Positions 11,759 through 22,310 of a stretch of 64,000 nt of DNA are shown here, in pieces. The translations under genes and the position numbers were made by a program. Below the pieces are notes generated by a model. That model saw only the letters and a program-made list of their open reading frames with translations, was not told the origin of the DNA and did not search any database. The first letter of the stretch is position 1. Every line of letters starts with the position of its first letter. Source of the DNA: Calliphora vicina (Eukaryota; Arthropoda; Insecta; Diptera; Calliphoridae); contig NC_088780.1 in NCBI RefSeq assembly GCF_958450345.1, positions 161,926,726 through 161,990,725 of the forward strand, read 5' to 3'.

Positions 11759-12125
11759 TGTGATAGCGACAATATTGATTAAATTGTATTTTGGAAACAG
11801 AATTGGAAATTTTTTTATTAACATTTTTTATTGGGTGTATATAAACTTTTGTTTAGTTTTCATATACATATAGGAAAAATTGTGTAACGACATACATCTT
11901 AAGTTACACAACATTCAATCAGTCTAGTTAAATTTTTTTTTATATTTTGATCGTTGTGTTTTAACAGCTTTTATACTAGCTACCTAATTTTTAAATCCCC
12001 TGTAAATGATTCATTATATTTTTGTTGGGAATTTGTATAAACTCACCCCTCCGACGAGCACAGCCGTTATTAAAGGTAGCTCTTTTCCCAAATACATAGA
12101 AACAACTCTTCAAAGAATCGTTACA
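11759..12125 (+). repeat. 5' LTR (367 bp)
   Basis: Begins TGTGATAGCGAC and ends AATCGTTACA. Matches 17627-17993 base for base as far as I can read. A TATATAAA lies at 11838 and a TCAGT initiator-like motif at 11919. No clear AATAAA polyadenylation signal is seen. Confidence 0.97.
11838..11923 (+). promoter_or_regulatory. Candidate LTR promoter elements
   Basis: TATATAAA at 11838-11845 and ATCAGT with TCAGT at 11919-11923. Insect gypsy-type LTRs often use a TCAGT initiator. The spacing of about 80 bases is too long for the two to act as one TATA-Inr core, so one of them may be unrelated. Confidence 0.35.
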
Positions 12126-12133
12126 GAGATTTA

Positions 12134-12151
12134 TGGCGCCCAACGTGGGGC
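12134..12151 (+). promoter_or_regulatory. Primer-binding site for tRNA-Lys
   Basis: TGGCGCCCAACGTGGGGC, 8 bases after the 5' LTR, is the complement of the 18 terminal bases of insect tRNA-Lys(CUU) including CCA. It primes minus-strand DNA synthesis. The same primer is used by Drosophila gypsy. Confidence 0.93.
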
Positions 12152-13015
12152 CTCAGTGTTCGTAACTTTCAGAACTATGTGCTATTATATCTAGATACTG
12201 AGGACCATTGAACTTATACCTTTGGTGAGTGGCGATCTTTAATATAGATATCTTTTACTTTATTTTCCGATATTTTTTTTTTTTGAACTTATGTTGAATT
12301 ATTTGTTATTTAGGACATAATTGTTGATTGTACGCTATGATTTTCAATTCCATAAATAATATCTAGTGAGACATCTGTTTACAGGGTTTGGGTTCGAGCT
12401 TGAGTTGTTGCTCTGGTTATGTATCGGTCCAATTGTCGTGCGAATCCAAATCTCCTTCTCATCCAAACTTTCAATTCTTTTCTTTTGGCTTACTCTACTT
12501 CTTTGAAATTTAAAATCTTTCTATATTGGTTTTCTTATGTAAGGATATAATGTATTTGGTTTTGATCGATTACTTTCCTACATTAGATAACCAAATACTT
12601 TTCTTTCAATACTCAATTTTGGCTTTTGGTTTTAATTTATTTCGACTTTTGTTGAATATTTTCCAACAATATTGAGTTTCTTTAATATCTTTATTTTATT
12701 AGCTAGACTTGATGAATATTTTTGAAATTTTATTTTTTTTGTTTATTGATACCCCTACTATAATTCTTCACCGAGTAGTAATAATTTGCAATTGGAATTT
12801 TGAACATATATTTCTCTTTGACGATTATATCTGTTTTTCTGTAGTTAATATAATATAATTTCGATTTTAAAACTTTTAGTTATCTGTCATTTGTCAAATA
12901 ATTTATCAGAGTTTTTTTTTTTTTTTCTCTACTTGATTTTACTTTTCTCTTGAAATATTAGTTATCTTAGTTTCTTTTGATAGTTATTTTCAAATCGTGT
13001 AGTTAGTTTTGTGAA
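12152..13015 (+). other. Retrotransposon leader between primer site and gag
   Basis: 864 bases of T-rich sequence with no frame of note. It is expected to hold packaging and translation signals; none can be identified by eye. Confidence 0.7.
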
Positions 13016-14230
13016 ATGCCGCTGGTACGTAGTATGGATGATATCATACATCATGTAGAGCAGGAAGCTGCTAACATTGATAATTGTGGTGCTGGTGGGG
13101 ACGCGGATACTCCGTTAAGTAGACCAAGAACTCGTTTGCAGGCTCGTAGAGAGTTAATTGAGCAAAGAAGTGCCGATAATCGCGTTCGCCAATTAGTTCA
13201 TGATTCATTAAGGGATTTTAGGGACGAAATAGGTATTATGATTAACGACACTTTTCGAAATTTAACATTAGGAAACTTGCGACAAAATATACAAAGTAGG
13301 CAAACGGAACGGCCTGATCACGAGGACAGAGAAGAGCATGAATCTTCTGCACCTATTAGACTAGTAGATCGGGAAAATAATAATAGACCTAATAACATAC
13401 ATGATAATAATACGGAAAAGACATTGAACATAATTCGTAATTGGAAAATACGGTTTACTGGAGACATTTCGGAAATTTCGGTTGACGAATTTATATACCG
13501 AGTAAACACCTTGACGAATGCCAATTTAAGAGGTAATTTTGAACTCTTATGTGAACACGCCCATATACTTTTTGAAGGGAAGGCTTTAAAATGGTTCTGG
13601 AGATTTCATCGCAGTTGTGAAATCATGGAATGGACTGATTTGTGTGAAGCTATGAAACGTCAATATAAAGATTATCATACTGATTTTGACATAAAAGATG
13701 AAATTTTAAGACGTAAACAAAGACCGAAGGAGTCATTCGATGAATTTTACGATTCGATTATTGTACTCTGTGACCGATTACGGACACCATTATCAGATTA
13801 TGAACTCTGTGAAATGATGCAGCGAAATTTAAGACCCGAAGTTAGACACGAACTGTTACATTTGGATATAACTCGTGTTGCTCAGTTACGTCGTGCTGTT
13901 CGCAAACATGAAAAGTTTATTCAGGATATGACAGCATCTAATTCTACCAAACGTTCTTTTGAAAAGGGACGTGTTTCGGAAGTTCTTAGTGTTAGAACAG
14001 ATGATGAGTTAGATGAAGATTTAGAAATTTGTTTAGTGGTACAGAAGGGCAAATGCTGGAACTGTGAAAAATCTGGTCACAGTTTCGTAGAGTGCATGGA
14101 ACCGAGATCGATATTCTGCTACGGATGCGGAACAAAGAATATCTTCAAACCTCAGTGCCCAAATTGTTTACAGAAACGGGGAAACGCATTGAGGGATGTC
14201 CGCACAAGGAAGGACGGGCATCCAATATAA
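13016..14230 (+). CDS. gag: Gag polyprotein of gypsy-type retrotransposon
   Basis: A 404-residue structural protein that would form the particle. The N-terminal 130 residues are charged and probably disordered. Residues about 140-300 fit the retrotransposon gag (capsid) domain, including the block GKALKWFWRF and the conserved R-R-K-Q-R-P-x-E-S-F-D-x-F-Y. Residues 347-360 form a CCHC zinc knuckle (C-x2-C-x4-H-x4-C). A second cysteine cluster follows at 368-384 (C-x2-C-x9-C-x2-C), which lacks the histidine and may be a different zinc site. The start is the first ATG of the frame after the leader. The last 49 bases of the frame hold a -1 frameshift signal leading into pol. The frame is fully open. 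Confidence 0.95.
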   Translation: MPLVRSMDDIIHHVEQEAANIDNCGAGGDADTPLSRPRTRLQARRELIEQRSADNRVRQLVHDSLRDFRDEIGIMINDTFRNLTLGNLRQNIQSRQTERPDHEDREEHESSAPIRLVDRENNNRPNNIHDNNTEKTLNIIRNWKIRFTGDISEISVDEFIYRVNTLTNANLRGNFELLCEHAHILFEGKALKWFWRFHRSCEIMEWTDLCEAMKRQYKDYHTDFDIKDEILRRKQRPKESFDEFYDSIIVLCDRLRTPLSDYELCEMMQRNLRPEVRHELLHLDITRVAQLRRAVRKHEKFIQDMTASNSTKRSFEKGRVSEVLSVRTDDELDEDLEICLVVQKGKCWNCEKSGHSFVECMEPRSIFCYGCGTKNIFKPQCPNCLQKRGNALRDVRTRKDGHPI

Positions 14231-17200
14231 AAACAAGATCTTCTGATAATGGCCAAGACATAAACAAACAAATTGACGATACAAATACACCTGCTATGAC
14301 AATTCAACCTGATGGAACAAATAAAACTGACTTACCAAAGATACACCCTTTGCAGAGACCATATCACGTTCGGTTAGAACAGTACAATATTGTTAGAAAT
14401 AGAATATTTAATAATCCTGGCATCGAACGAAGGACAAATAGATCCTCAAGAAGGATTCGTGATTATAACAGGAGGAGGAAACTTTTAGGAAAATGTGTTA
14501 TTTCTTCATTGATATCAAAGGCCAATGACAACAGACCCTATATTTTACTAAAATTGGAAGATGTAAATCGATTTGCACTATTAGACAGTGGTGCAAATGT
14601 TAGTGTTATAGGTGGTGAACTGTGTTTAAAAATAGCTGAGGGAAGAAATTATAAACGTGGAGTTGGCAATGTTAAAACGGCCGATGGTCAACAACAACGC
14701 ATTATAGGTACTGTAGATTTTGAAATAAATTACAACGGTCAGACAGAATCAATAGAATTTTTATTAATTCCGTCAATATCTCAGGAAATTATTTGTGGTA
14801 TGGATTTTTGGCAGAAATTTGGGATACAAATTGCGACAATTAATAATATTAATGAAATCTTTTCGGAGGAAGACTCTAACAAAATTTCTATGACTGCAGT
14901 TCAAAGGCAACAACTTCAGAAAATTATAGATTATTTTCCAAATTCAGAACGGGACGGTTTAGGATGTACATCTTTGTTAACTCACAAAATTGATACGGGT
15001 AATGCAACTCCGATAAAGCAAAGGTATTATCCCATTTCTCCTGCGAGGGAAAAACTTTTATGTGGTGAGATTGATAGGATGCTGAGTGTAGGTGTTATAG
15101 AAGAATGTCCAGCTTCGCCTTGGTCATCTCCTGGAGTTTTGATAGTGAAACCTGGTAAAGTAAGATTTTGTTTGGATAGTAGAAAATTAAATTCGGTGAC
15201 GACGAAAGACGCCTATCCTATTCCAAATATCGACGGTATTATCTCCAGACTTCCTCCAATTTACTTTATTTCCAAAGTGGATTTAAAGGATGCATTCTGG
15301 CAAATAAAATTGGACGAAGATTCAAGGCAGAAGACGGCATTCACAATCCCTAATCGACCATTATATCAGTTCACACGAATGCCATTTGGATTGTGCAATG
15401 CCCCACAGACAATGTGTAGATTGATGGACATAGTTGTACCGTATCATCTAAAGACGAACGTATTTGTATATCTGGATGACTTGCTAATCATTTCTAAGGA
15501 CTTTGATGAACATTTGCGACATTTACAGGAGGTGGCTACTCAGTTTAGGAAGGCTAATTTAACTATCAACGTCAAGAAGAGCTCCTTTGCTATAAAACAA
15601 GTACAGTATTTGGGTTACATCGTAGGAGAAGGTTGTTTAAAAGTAGACCCGGACAAAGTAAAGGCTATTTCAGAATTTCCCATTCCTAAATCCGTTCGCC
15701 AACTTCGCCAATTTCTTGGTATGGCGGGTTGGTATAGAAGATTTATTGACGATTATGCCTCGCTTACGTTTCCTTTAACGGAATTGCTTTCAAAGAGGAA
15801 AACATTTTTATGGAATGATGAAGCTCAGAAATCTCTTGAAATCATTAAACAAAAGTTAACCTCAGCACCGGTTTTAGTTCACGCGAATTTCGATAAACCA
15901 TTCCTTTTGCAATGTGATGCTAGTACACACGGAATAGGAGCCGTTTTAGCTCAGATCGATGACGATGGTAACGAAAGACCGATTGCCTTTATGTCACAAA
16001 AGTTGAACAAGGCACAAAGGAACTACTCTATCACAGAATTGGAATGCCTTGCGGTTGTTTTAGCTGTAAAGAAGTTTAGAGCTTACATAGAAGGTCAAGA
16101 ATTCAAAGTGATAACAGATCACGCAAGTCTCAAGTGGTTGATGAGACAGAAAGATTTGAGTGGCCGGTTAGCGAGATGGGCTCTAAAACTACAAGGTTTC
16201 GAATTCACGATTGAACACCGTAAAGGTAAGGAAAATATCGTTCCTGATGCGTTATCCCGAGCATATGAAAATGAAGATAATTTATATGAACTAGAGTTGG
16301 AAGTACTACCTTCAATTGATCTAAATTCAAGTGCATTTGAAAGTCCGGATTATGTAAATTTACGAAATGAATTTCTGAAATCAAAATTGCCCGATTATAA
16401 AGTAATCGATAAATATATCTATAAAAGGACAAGATTTTCAACAGGAAACGAAGACGAATCTGAATCATGGAAACTCTTTGTACCACTGGAATTACGTAAA
16501 ACTGTCATTCAGGTAGCTCATGATTTGCCCAACGTATCACATGGTGGTATTGCAAAAACATTGCATCGAATCCGTCAATTCTTCTTTTGGCCAAAAATGA
16601 TTATCGATGTGAAAGAGTATATATTGAACTGCGCTTCATGCAAAACGTCCAAAGCACCTTGTACAAGTCTGAAACCACCTATGGGTGAAATGATAAATAC
16701 TGAAAGGCCATTCCAGCGTATTTATATGGATCTGATTGGACCACTTCCACGAACAAAGAACGGAAATATTGGGATTTTAATTATCATGGACCATTTTACA
16801 AAATTCACTTTTTTGAAACCTTTAAGAAAATTTGTTACAAAACCAATTGTTGAATATTTAGGAAACGAAATTTTTACATGTTACGGCATTCCCGAAATTA
16901 TAGTAACCGATAATGGCAGTCAATTTAAGTCGAAAGAATTTCAAAATTTAGTGGAAAAATTCGGAATTCATCACCAATACACTGCTGTCCATAGTCCTCA
17001 GTCAAACGCTTGTGAAAGAGTCAACAGAAGTATTAACGAAGCTCTTCGGTCGTACGTTCATAATGATCAACGTGCATGGGATGTTTTCTTACCTAGTTTA
17101 AATTGCGCACTTCGCAATAGTGTACATCAGACAACAGGACGAACACCATATGAACTACTTTTCGGACAAAATATGATCAACCATGGACAAGATTATAAAA

Positions 17201-17544
17201 TTCTTCGTAACGTAAAACTTCTGGCTGAATCAGATACACAAATCGAACGACAAGATAATTTCACAATTTTAAGAGACTCCATTCAAAAGCGAATTAGGGA
17301 GGCATATAATAGGAACTCCAAATCGTATAATTTGAGATCTAGAAAACGGGAATTTAACATTGGACAGGTAGTAATACACCGGAATTTTTCTCAGAGTTCA
17401 TTAGTGAATCATTTCAATGCTAAACTTGCACCAGTTGGAGTTAGATCAGTGGTAAAAAGGAAACTTGGCAATGTTAACTACGAACTCGAGGATGTCGATG
17501 GAGGCCATATTGGTGTATATCATATGAAGGACATATGGACCTGA
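14092..17544 (+). CDS. pol: Pol polyprotein: protease, reverse transcriptase, RNase H, integrase
   Basis: Open frame of 1,150 codons in the -1 frame relative to gag, overlapping it by 139 bases. The given start is the first ATG in the frame, but expression is expected by frameshifting at 14179-14185, so the ATG is probably not used. Numbering from 14092: aspartic protease LLDSGA with D165; reverse transcriptase with F-x-K-V-D-L-K-D-A-F and the catalytic YLDD at 460-463; RNase H starting at D609 (CDAS), with ELE and TDHASLKW; integrase with an HHCC zinc finger ending CASC, then D880, D940 (TDNGSQF) and E975, the canonical D,D-35-E. The C-terminus has a GPY/F-like module (KLAPVGV..). No chromodomain and no env follow. 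All catalytic residues are present. Confidence 0.97.
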   Translation: MHGTEIDILLRMRNKEYLQTSVPKLFTETGKRIEGCPHKEGRASNIKTRSSDNGQDINKQIDDTNTPAMTIQPDGTNKTDLPKIHPLQRPYHVRLEQYNIVRNRIFNNPGIERRTNRSSRRIRDYNRRRKLLGKCVISSLISKANDNRPYILLKLEDVNRFALLDSGANVSVIGGELCLKIAEGRNYKRGVGNVKTADGQQQRIIGTVDFEINYNGQTESIEFLLIPSISQEIICGMDFWQKFGIQIATINNINEIFSEEDSNKISMTAVQRQQLQKIIDYFPNSERDGLGCTSLLTHKIDTGNATPIKQRYYPISPAREKLLCGEIDRMLSVGVIEECPASPWSSPGVLIVKPGKVRFCLDSRKLNSVTTKDAYPIPNIDGIISRLPPIYFISKVDLKDAFWQIKLDEDSRQKTAFTIPNRPLYQFTRMPFGLCNAPQTMCRLMDIVVPYHLKTNVFVYLDDLLIISKDFDEHLRHLQEVATQFRKANLTINVKKSSFAIKQVQYLGYIVGEGCLKVDPDKVKAISEFPIPKSVRQLRQFLGMAGWYRRFIDDYASLTFPLTELLSKRKTFLWNDEAQKSLEIIKQKLTSAPVLVHANFDKPFLLQCDASTHGIGAVLAQIDDDGNERPIAFMSQKLNKAQRNYSITELECLAVVLAVKKFRAYIEGQEFKVITDHASLKWLMRQKDLSGRLARWALKLQGFEFTIEHRKGKENIVPDALSRAYENEDNLYELELEVLPSIDLNSSAFESPDYVNLRNEFLKSKLPDYKVIDKYIYKRTRFSTGNEDESESWKLFVPLELRKTVIQVAHDLPNVSHGGIAKTLHRIRQFFFWPKMIIDVKEYILNCASCKTSKAPCTSLKPPMGEMINTERPFQRIYMDLIGPLPRTKNGNIGILIIMDHFTKFTFLKPLRKFVTKPIVEYLGNEIFTCYGIPEIIVTDNGSQFKSKEFQNLVEKFGIHHQYTAVHSPQSNACERVNRSINEALRSYVHNDQRAWDVFLPSLNCALRNSVHQTTGRTPYELLFGQNMINHGQDYKILRNVKLLAESDTQIERQDNFTILRDSIQKRIREAYNRNSKSYNLRSRKREFNIGQVVIHRNFSQSSLVNHFNAKLAPVGVRSVVKRKLGNVNYELEDVDGGHIGVYHMKDIWT
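14179..14223 (+). promoter_or_regulatory. -1 ribosomal frameshift signal gag-pol
   Basis: Heptamer GGGAAAC at 14179-14185, in the gag frame G-GGA-AAC, a canonical X-XXY-YYZ site. After an 8-base spacer comes a stem: 14194-14202 (GGATGTCCG) pairs with 14215-14223 (CGGGCATCC), nine pairs including one G-U, around a 12-base loop. Gag stops at 14230. Slipping by -1 enters the pol frame at AAA-CGC. A similar heptamer is used at retroviral gag-pro junctions. Confidence 0.88.
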
Positions 17545-17626
17545 TTTTAACAAAACAAAAATTTTGATAAGGGTGTCGCCTTTGTTTAGATTAAATTCTG
17601 CGGCAAGCTTGGTTTTTAATCTACTT
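17545..17626 (+). other. Short tail between pol and 3' LTR without an evident polypurine tract
   Basis: The bases directly before the 3' LTR are pyrimidine-rich (GGTTTTTAATCTACTTT). The nearest purine run is GATAAGGG near 17565, about 60 bases upstream. A plus-strand primer is therefore not obvious. GGTGTCGCC near 17573 is partly complementary to GCGACA at the LTR start. Confidence 0.6.
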
Positions 17627-17993
17627 TGTGATAGCGACAATATTGATTAAATTGTATTTTGGAAACAGAATTGGAAATTTTTTTATTAACATTTTTTATT
17701 GGGTGTATATAAACTTTTGTTTAGTTTTCATATACATATAGGAAAAATTGTGTAACGACATACATCTTAAGTTACACAACATTCAATCAGTCTAGTTAAA
17801 TTTTTTTTTATATTTTGATCGTTGTGTTTTAACAGCTTTTATACTAGCTACCTAATTTTTAAATCCCCTGTAAATGATTCATTATATTTTTGTTGGGAAT
17901 TTGTATAAACTCACCCCTCCGACGAGCACAGCCGTTATTAAAGGTAGCTCTTTTCCCAAATACATAGAAACAACTCTTCAAAGAATCGTTACA
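17627..17993 (+). repeat. 3' LTR (367 bp)
   Basis: Same length as the 5' LTR and identical in every block I compared, including the 9-T run. Followed by the right CTCT target duplication at 17994-17997. Confidence 0.97.
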
Positions 17994-18186
17994 CTCTACC
18001 AAAGTATACTTTAAGATAAAGATAGAAAATATTTCTTAATGAAAAAAAAAAAATTTCGTGAAAAAAAAAAATTTTTATGTGGGGTAAAAAAAATGTTCGT
18101 TGTCGTTGGAAAGGTCTTTGAAATATCTTTAATGAGATATACATTTTTTTATACTAATGATTTAGTAATCCAGTAATCCTTTGATA

Positions 18187-18870
18187 AGCTGTGTGTCCAC
18201 TACCACGTTTTCTTGCAGAAGTTGCTGCCAGAAGTGACATTCAGAAGTTTTTGTCGTGTATTAGAGGTCGACTTCCAGAAGTCACGGCTTGCAGAAGTTA
18301 CTTACAGCAATTATGTGTAAACACATGTTTGTTGCTTGCTAGAAGTAACTTGAACGACTTGCCGGGAATACGTCGGATAAACGGTTTGTGGTATTCTCTT
18401 CTGTTTTCAGTTTTGTGTTTTTTTCCAAATTTATAAAATAGACAAAAATAAATACGTTTGGAGTAGTTAATTGAAAAACAAGAAAGTTTTCTTTTTTTAC
18501 CTGTTGCCTAAAATCGAAGAGTAACTAAAAGCCGCTCTTTGGGAGGTATATCCAATCTCATTTCAATATACTGCTTTTGAATACTTGTTTGAATTAAAGC
18601 TAAAAAAAGTATTCGAAATCATCATTAGACATTCTCAGGTGCATGGAATCTTCGGTCCGCAAGTCTTCAAGTAATGTATTTTGGAAACTTAAAGCAGCAC
18701 CCAATTTCTCACTGAAACACTTCTTTTTGTTTCTTTTTTTATTTAGATTTTTCTTTACAATTACATATGCTGCAATGGCAGTGGAAACTAATAACGTGAT
18801 AACTTCTAAAAACTAATTCTCCAATACTTGCAGAAGTTCTTCTACAAGTGACTTGCTAGGACACACGGCT
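18187..18870. mobile_element. Candidate MITE with AGAAGT motif arrays
   Basis: Ends AGCTGTGTGTCC (18187) and GGACACACGGCT (ending 18870) are inverted with one mismatch. Subterminal repeats of CAGAAGT and its complement lie near both ends (18220-18360, 18830-18860). Three-base flanks ATA and TTA hint at a Harbinger-type TWA target but are not identical. The frame at 18191-18436 is a by-product. A hAT origin is also possible. Confidence 0.4.
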
Positions 18871-19627
18871 TTATAATTAAGCACGACAGTAATTTCTACT
18901 AATAATCACTTGGCTGACTCCAATTTATATATTTTGGGTCATTTACACGTATGTGCTCTTTGTATTGCAGAGAGAAGGCAATTGGTTATTTTACACATCC
19001 CAGGTAATTTAGTGTGAGGACAATTGTCACTTAATTGTCTCTAAATAATCTAAAGTGTAGTCACTTTAAACGTTTATTCTGTGCTGAAACGTTTTTTCGA
19101 GCAGATTTTAAGCTTGAGGAATCATTGTTGGTCAAGCAGTGACTGTCTAAATTAGGTAATATTAATGTGGAAGACATGTAGTTTCAACGATACATTGCCA
19201 CACAGCCCGAGAAACATTTTCTGGTCATGTACTCTTTCCTTAACCCTCTAACCCCCAAACTTTAAAAAGCTAATAAAAAGTTGTCAAATAATTTTTTTAG
19301 GATAATTATGACCCAATAAACTCAGAAGAGCCATCAGAAACTAATTTGCAAATTAAGTTTATGAACCAGGTGCAAAAAGGTGAAGAGTACCTCAGGGCAT
19401 TTTTGCTGGTTTAATTTTAATTCTTTTCACATGCTAAAATTATGACATCATTCACAAAACAGCTGACAGAACAAAAACTAAAAGTGAGAACGCATTTCGA
19501 CCTTCGAGGGAAAAGTTAACAAATCTGTAACTAAAGTCACAGTAAAATTAAAAAAAAAAATATAATTACCTTAAACTCTAGATCGTGTGATTTAACATCT
19601 TTATATAGCGTTATTTAAAGTCACAAC
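18871..19627. other. Stretch with a decayed transposase fragment
   Basis: Mostly ordinary A/T-rich DNA. Around 19105-19225 on the plus strand, short blocks (GGTCAAGCAGTGACTG, then GCCACACAGCCCGAGAAAC) resemble the G-Q-A-V-T-V and D-G-A-T-x-H-T-A-R-E-T segments of an IS630/Tc1-type transposase, with an in-frame stop where the usual tryptophan would be. The same first block occurs near 38395. Confidence 0.4.
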
Positions 19628-20419
19628 TAGGGTTTTTATCCCGGGAATTCCCGGTACAAATTTCCCGGGAATTTTTAACTACCCGATTCCCGGGATTTTT
19701 AGTCGGGAATCCCGAGAATTAAAAACTGACGAAAATACATACAAGTTAGAACTCTGTTTTTTTCACCAAAAAACAGTGAAATGTTTTTTACTGTTTTTTG
19801 CTTATATCTTGGCAATAATAGACCGCTTATTATTATTATTTATTTGGGGTTTTTCGTATGAAAATTTAAAAAGAGAATTCATTATTTATAGAATTTATTT
19901 CTTATTGAATCGTTCTAACTTCTTTAAATTTCTTCTTCAAATCCATAACAAAATAGCTTCAAAAATTTATTAAATGATTAAATTTTTCTTAAATTAAAAT
20001 CTAGTACAAAAAGACAATTTTTTCAATTAATTTTGTAAATGATTTGATTTAACAAAAATTTAATCCTTCAAAGTTTGAATAAACTCTGTTAATAATTAAC
20101 TTTAAAATTAATTCAGTTTAAACAAAGGCTTTGGAATGAATCTAAAAAATTAAATATTAGGAATGGATTTATGGACGAAAGGCTGACATTTTTTAATTAA
20201 GATTTTAGTGAATTAAGCTCAAATTTTATTAATTAATTCGAAGCTCTGATATTTAGTAATTATAACACTAAGTTTTTATATGAAATTTGGCTATAATATT
20301 CCTAATTTACAGTATCATTATATATTTCGGGAATAGCCGGGTACACGGGAATGTAGAAAAAAATTTCCCGATTCCCGGGAATCAAAAAAGGTCGGGAAAT
20401 TAAAAACCCTAGTCACAAC
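19620..20419. mobile_element. hAT-like MITE P1 with TTCCCGGGAA motif arrays
   Basis: Element 19628-20411, ends TAGGGTTTTTA and TAAAAACCCTA, flanked by perfect 8-base duplications GTCACAAC (19620-19627, 20412-20419). The duplication fits the hAT pattern nTnnnnAn. Both ends carry repeated copies of the self-complementary unit TTCCCGGGAA (for example 19640-19720 and 20335-20400). The core is A/T rich; the frame at 19776-19973 is not convincing. Copy P2 is at 35832-36874 in the opposite orientation. Confidence 0.9.
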
Positions 20420-21465
20420 CTCCTGTGCATTAAAGGAGGAAATTCAATACCGTTCATGATAATTAAATATGGAATATTTACTAAACAAATACATCGAAAA
20501 TAGCATCGATGTTGAGCATCTTCAAAAAACATTATTAGAAAAATTCGATCTGATTGAAATCTTATTTGAACAAGTCATTTATCAGCACATTTATCCATTT
20601 AACTTATGAAAACAAAATATTCTTCATATCAGAAATGTCTGTCTATTATGCACTATTTAACAAGTCATCGATTGATAGTGATATCGAAGAGATAATGTTG
20701 TTCGAGAATCATTCACTTTTATGGAGCTTCGTAAATTTTAGATCGTTTGGAAAATCATGGAATAATAAAAATGTTTTTAACTCCAATGAAATTATTTTTC
20801 ATTTTTAAGCCAGGGGGAATCAACGGCAATTAATATTTTAACTGAATAAAATCTACCTACCAATTTGTTTATTAAATTCTAACACTTTACTTAATAAATT
20901 CTTCATTAAATTTAGAAATAAAATGTCTAGTTAGTTAAAAAAAGCCATAAAATATAGTTCTTCAACATAAATCTTCAAAGAATCTGTTTCGTTTTTTATT
21001 TCTTTTCAACTTCTAACAAAAATTTCTGAAATGTCTTATTACACATGGAGCGCAAACAAAAAAAATGTCACTGAACTTTTTTGAAGCTTAAAGGTCAAGA
21101 AAATCGAATAAAAAAAAAACTACAGAGGGACAAACCAGCCGTAACATTTATACTTTCTCCACATACAATTTTATCAGTAAAATATTTACTGTAACATCTA
21201 CAGACTATTGTCGTTCGTATACGCACAAAAAGTATCGAGGTATTAGGATCATGGAGGTGGAGAGGGGAGCGGTTAACGAAAGAGGAAAATAAGGGGGAGT
21301 GAGAGTTTAAGATTGAGTATGAGAATGGAGGGATGTACCGTAATAAATGTTACTATCAACATCATAAAGACATTTTCATTTTTATTTCTGCTTATGGCTG
21401 GTTTTCTTATTATGCCACTTTTCTTACACTTGAGCAGTGTGCTTTAAATGGACATGTGCTTTAGG
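20420..21465. other. A/T-rich stretch, no recognisable gene
   Basis: A purine-rich section lies near 21246-21340 (GGAGGTGGAGAGGGGAG and similar). The frame at 20554-20808 shows no family features. Nothing else is seen. Confidence 0.5.
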
Positions 21466-22310
21466 ATGGTACTAAAAAATAAGGACCATAATTTTTAGCA
21501 TTTATTTTGAAACATTTGTACAATATAAATTTATTCAAAGAATTGGATATTGTTAACCTTTTCCCATATTTCTGCCAACATATGGCTTCCGAGTCAAAAG
21601 AACTGATCATCTTTTGAGGCCAAGAACGAATCAAGCCAATTTCGGATACTCTGTTCCAAAGTGAAGTGTATCCCAGAGAGAATGTTCTGCATCGATCGAA
21701 ACAAATAGTAGTCGGACGGGGCAAGGTCTGGCCTATGGGGCAAAACTTCCCAACCACTTCTTTCTAAATAGTTTTTAACAGGTATTGCAGCATGTGGTCG
21801 AGCGTTGTCATGATGGAATATTGCTTCTTGTCTGGCCGCATATTCTGGTCATTTTTCGGCCAATGCTCCCTTCAAACGAATTTGTTATATTCGTAATGGT
21901 CTGGCCAGCTTTCAGCAGCTCATAATATATTTGGCATTGGTGTCGTTTCGGCTGGTTGGCCGGGCTTCACATTCGATGACTTACGCTTCGGGTTATCTTA
22001 ATGGATCCATTTTTCATCGCAAGTAATGATTCGGCGCAAAACTTGATTTCTTTTATAGCGTTCAAGCAGCATGTCAGAGATACACAATTTTTTATCAAGG
22101 TATCTCATCTTCAATTCATATGGTACCCAATTTCCCTGCTTTTGGATGAATCCTGCTGCTTTCAGGATTTTACATGCTCTTGTTGAGTTTGACAACAATC
22201 TTCATGGAGTAATGCCTTCAATTCTTGATCTTCAAACTTATTTGTCTGGCCTGGGCGATCATTGAAACCGATGAAAAACATTTGCTCACCAAAGCTTATG
22301 GTGAATGGTA
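21466..22310 (-). mobile_element. Mariner copy c
   Basis: Best-preserved N-terminal half of the mariner family. On the minus strand 21998-22198 reads AAGFIQKQGNWVPYEL, LLERYKRNQVLRRIIT and CDEKWIH, which correspond to the second helix-turn-helix and the first catalytic aspartate (G/C-D-E-K-W) of mauritiana-type DD34D transposases. The downstream C-terminal part is at 21530-21770. Frameshifts and deletions make it non-functional. The right end is cut off after TATGGTGAATGG. Confidence 0.8.

Larger units (their letters stand above)
11759..17993 (+). mobile_element. Complete Ty3/gypsy LTR retrotransposon
   Basis: A 6,235-base element. It has 367-base LTRs that I read as identical and that begin TG and end CA. 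There is a 4-base CTCT duplication, a tRNA-Lys primer site, gag and pol in a -1 arrangement, and no env (only 82 bases separate pol from the 3' LTR). Domain order protease, RT, RNase H, integrase is that of the gypsy lineage (Metaviridae). Identical LTRs and open frames point to a recent insertion. It lies in ordinary A/T-rich DNA just after hAT-like P4. Clade within gypsy is not resolved. Confidence 0.97.

Noticed and set aside
13318..13524. Minus-strand frame inside gag
   Set aside because: A shadow of the gag frame; no independent features.
17545..17626. Search for an env frame in the gypsy element
   Set aside because: Only 82 bases separate pol from the 3' LTR, with no room for env.
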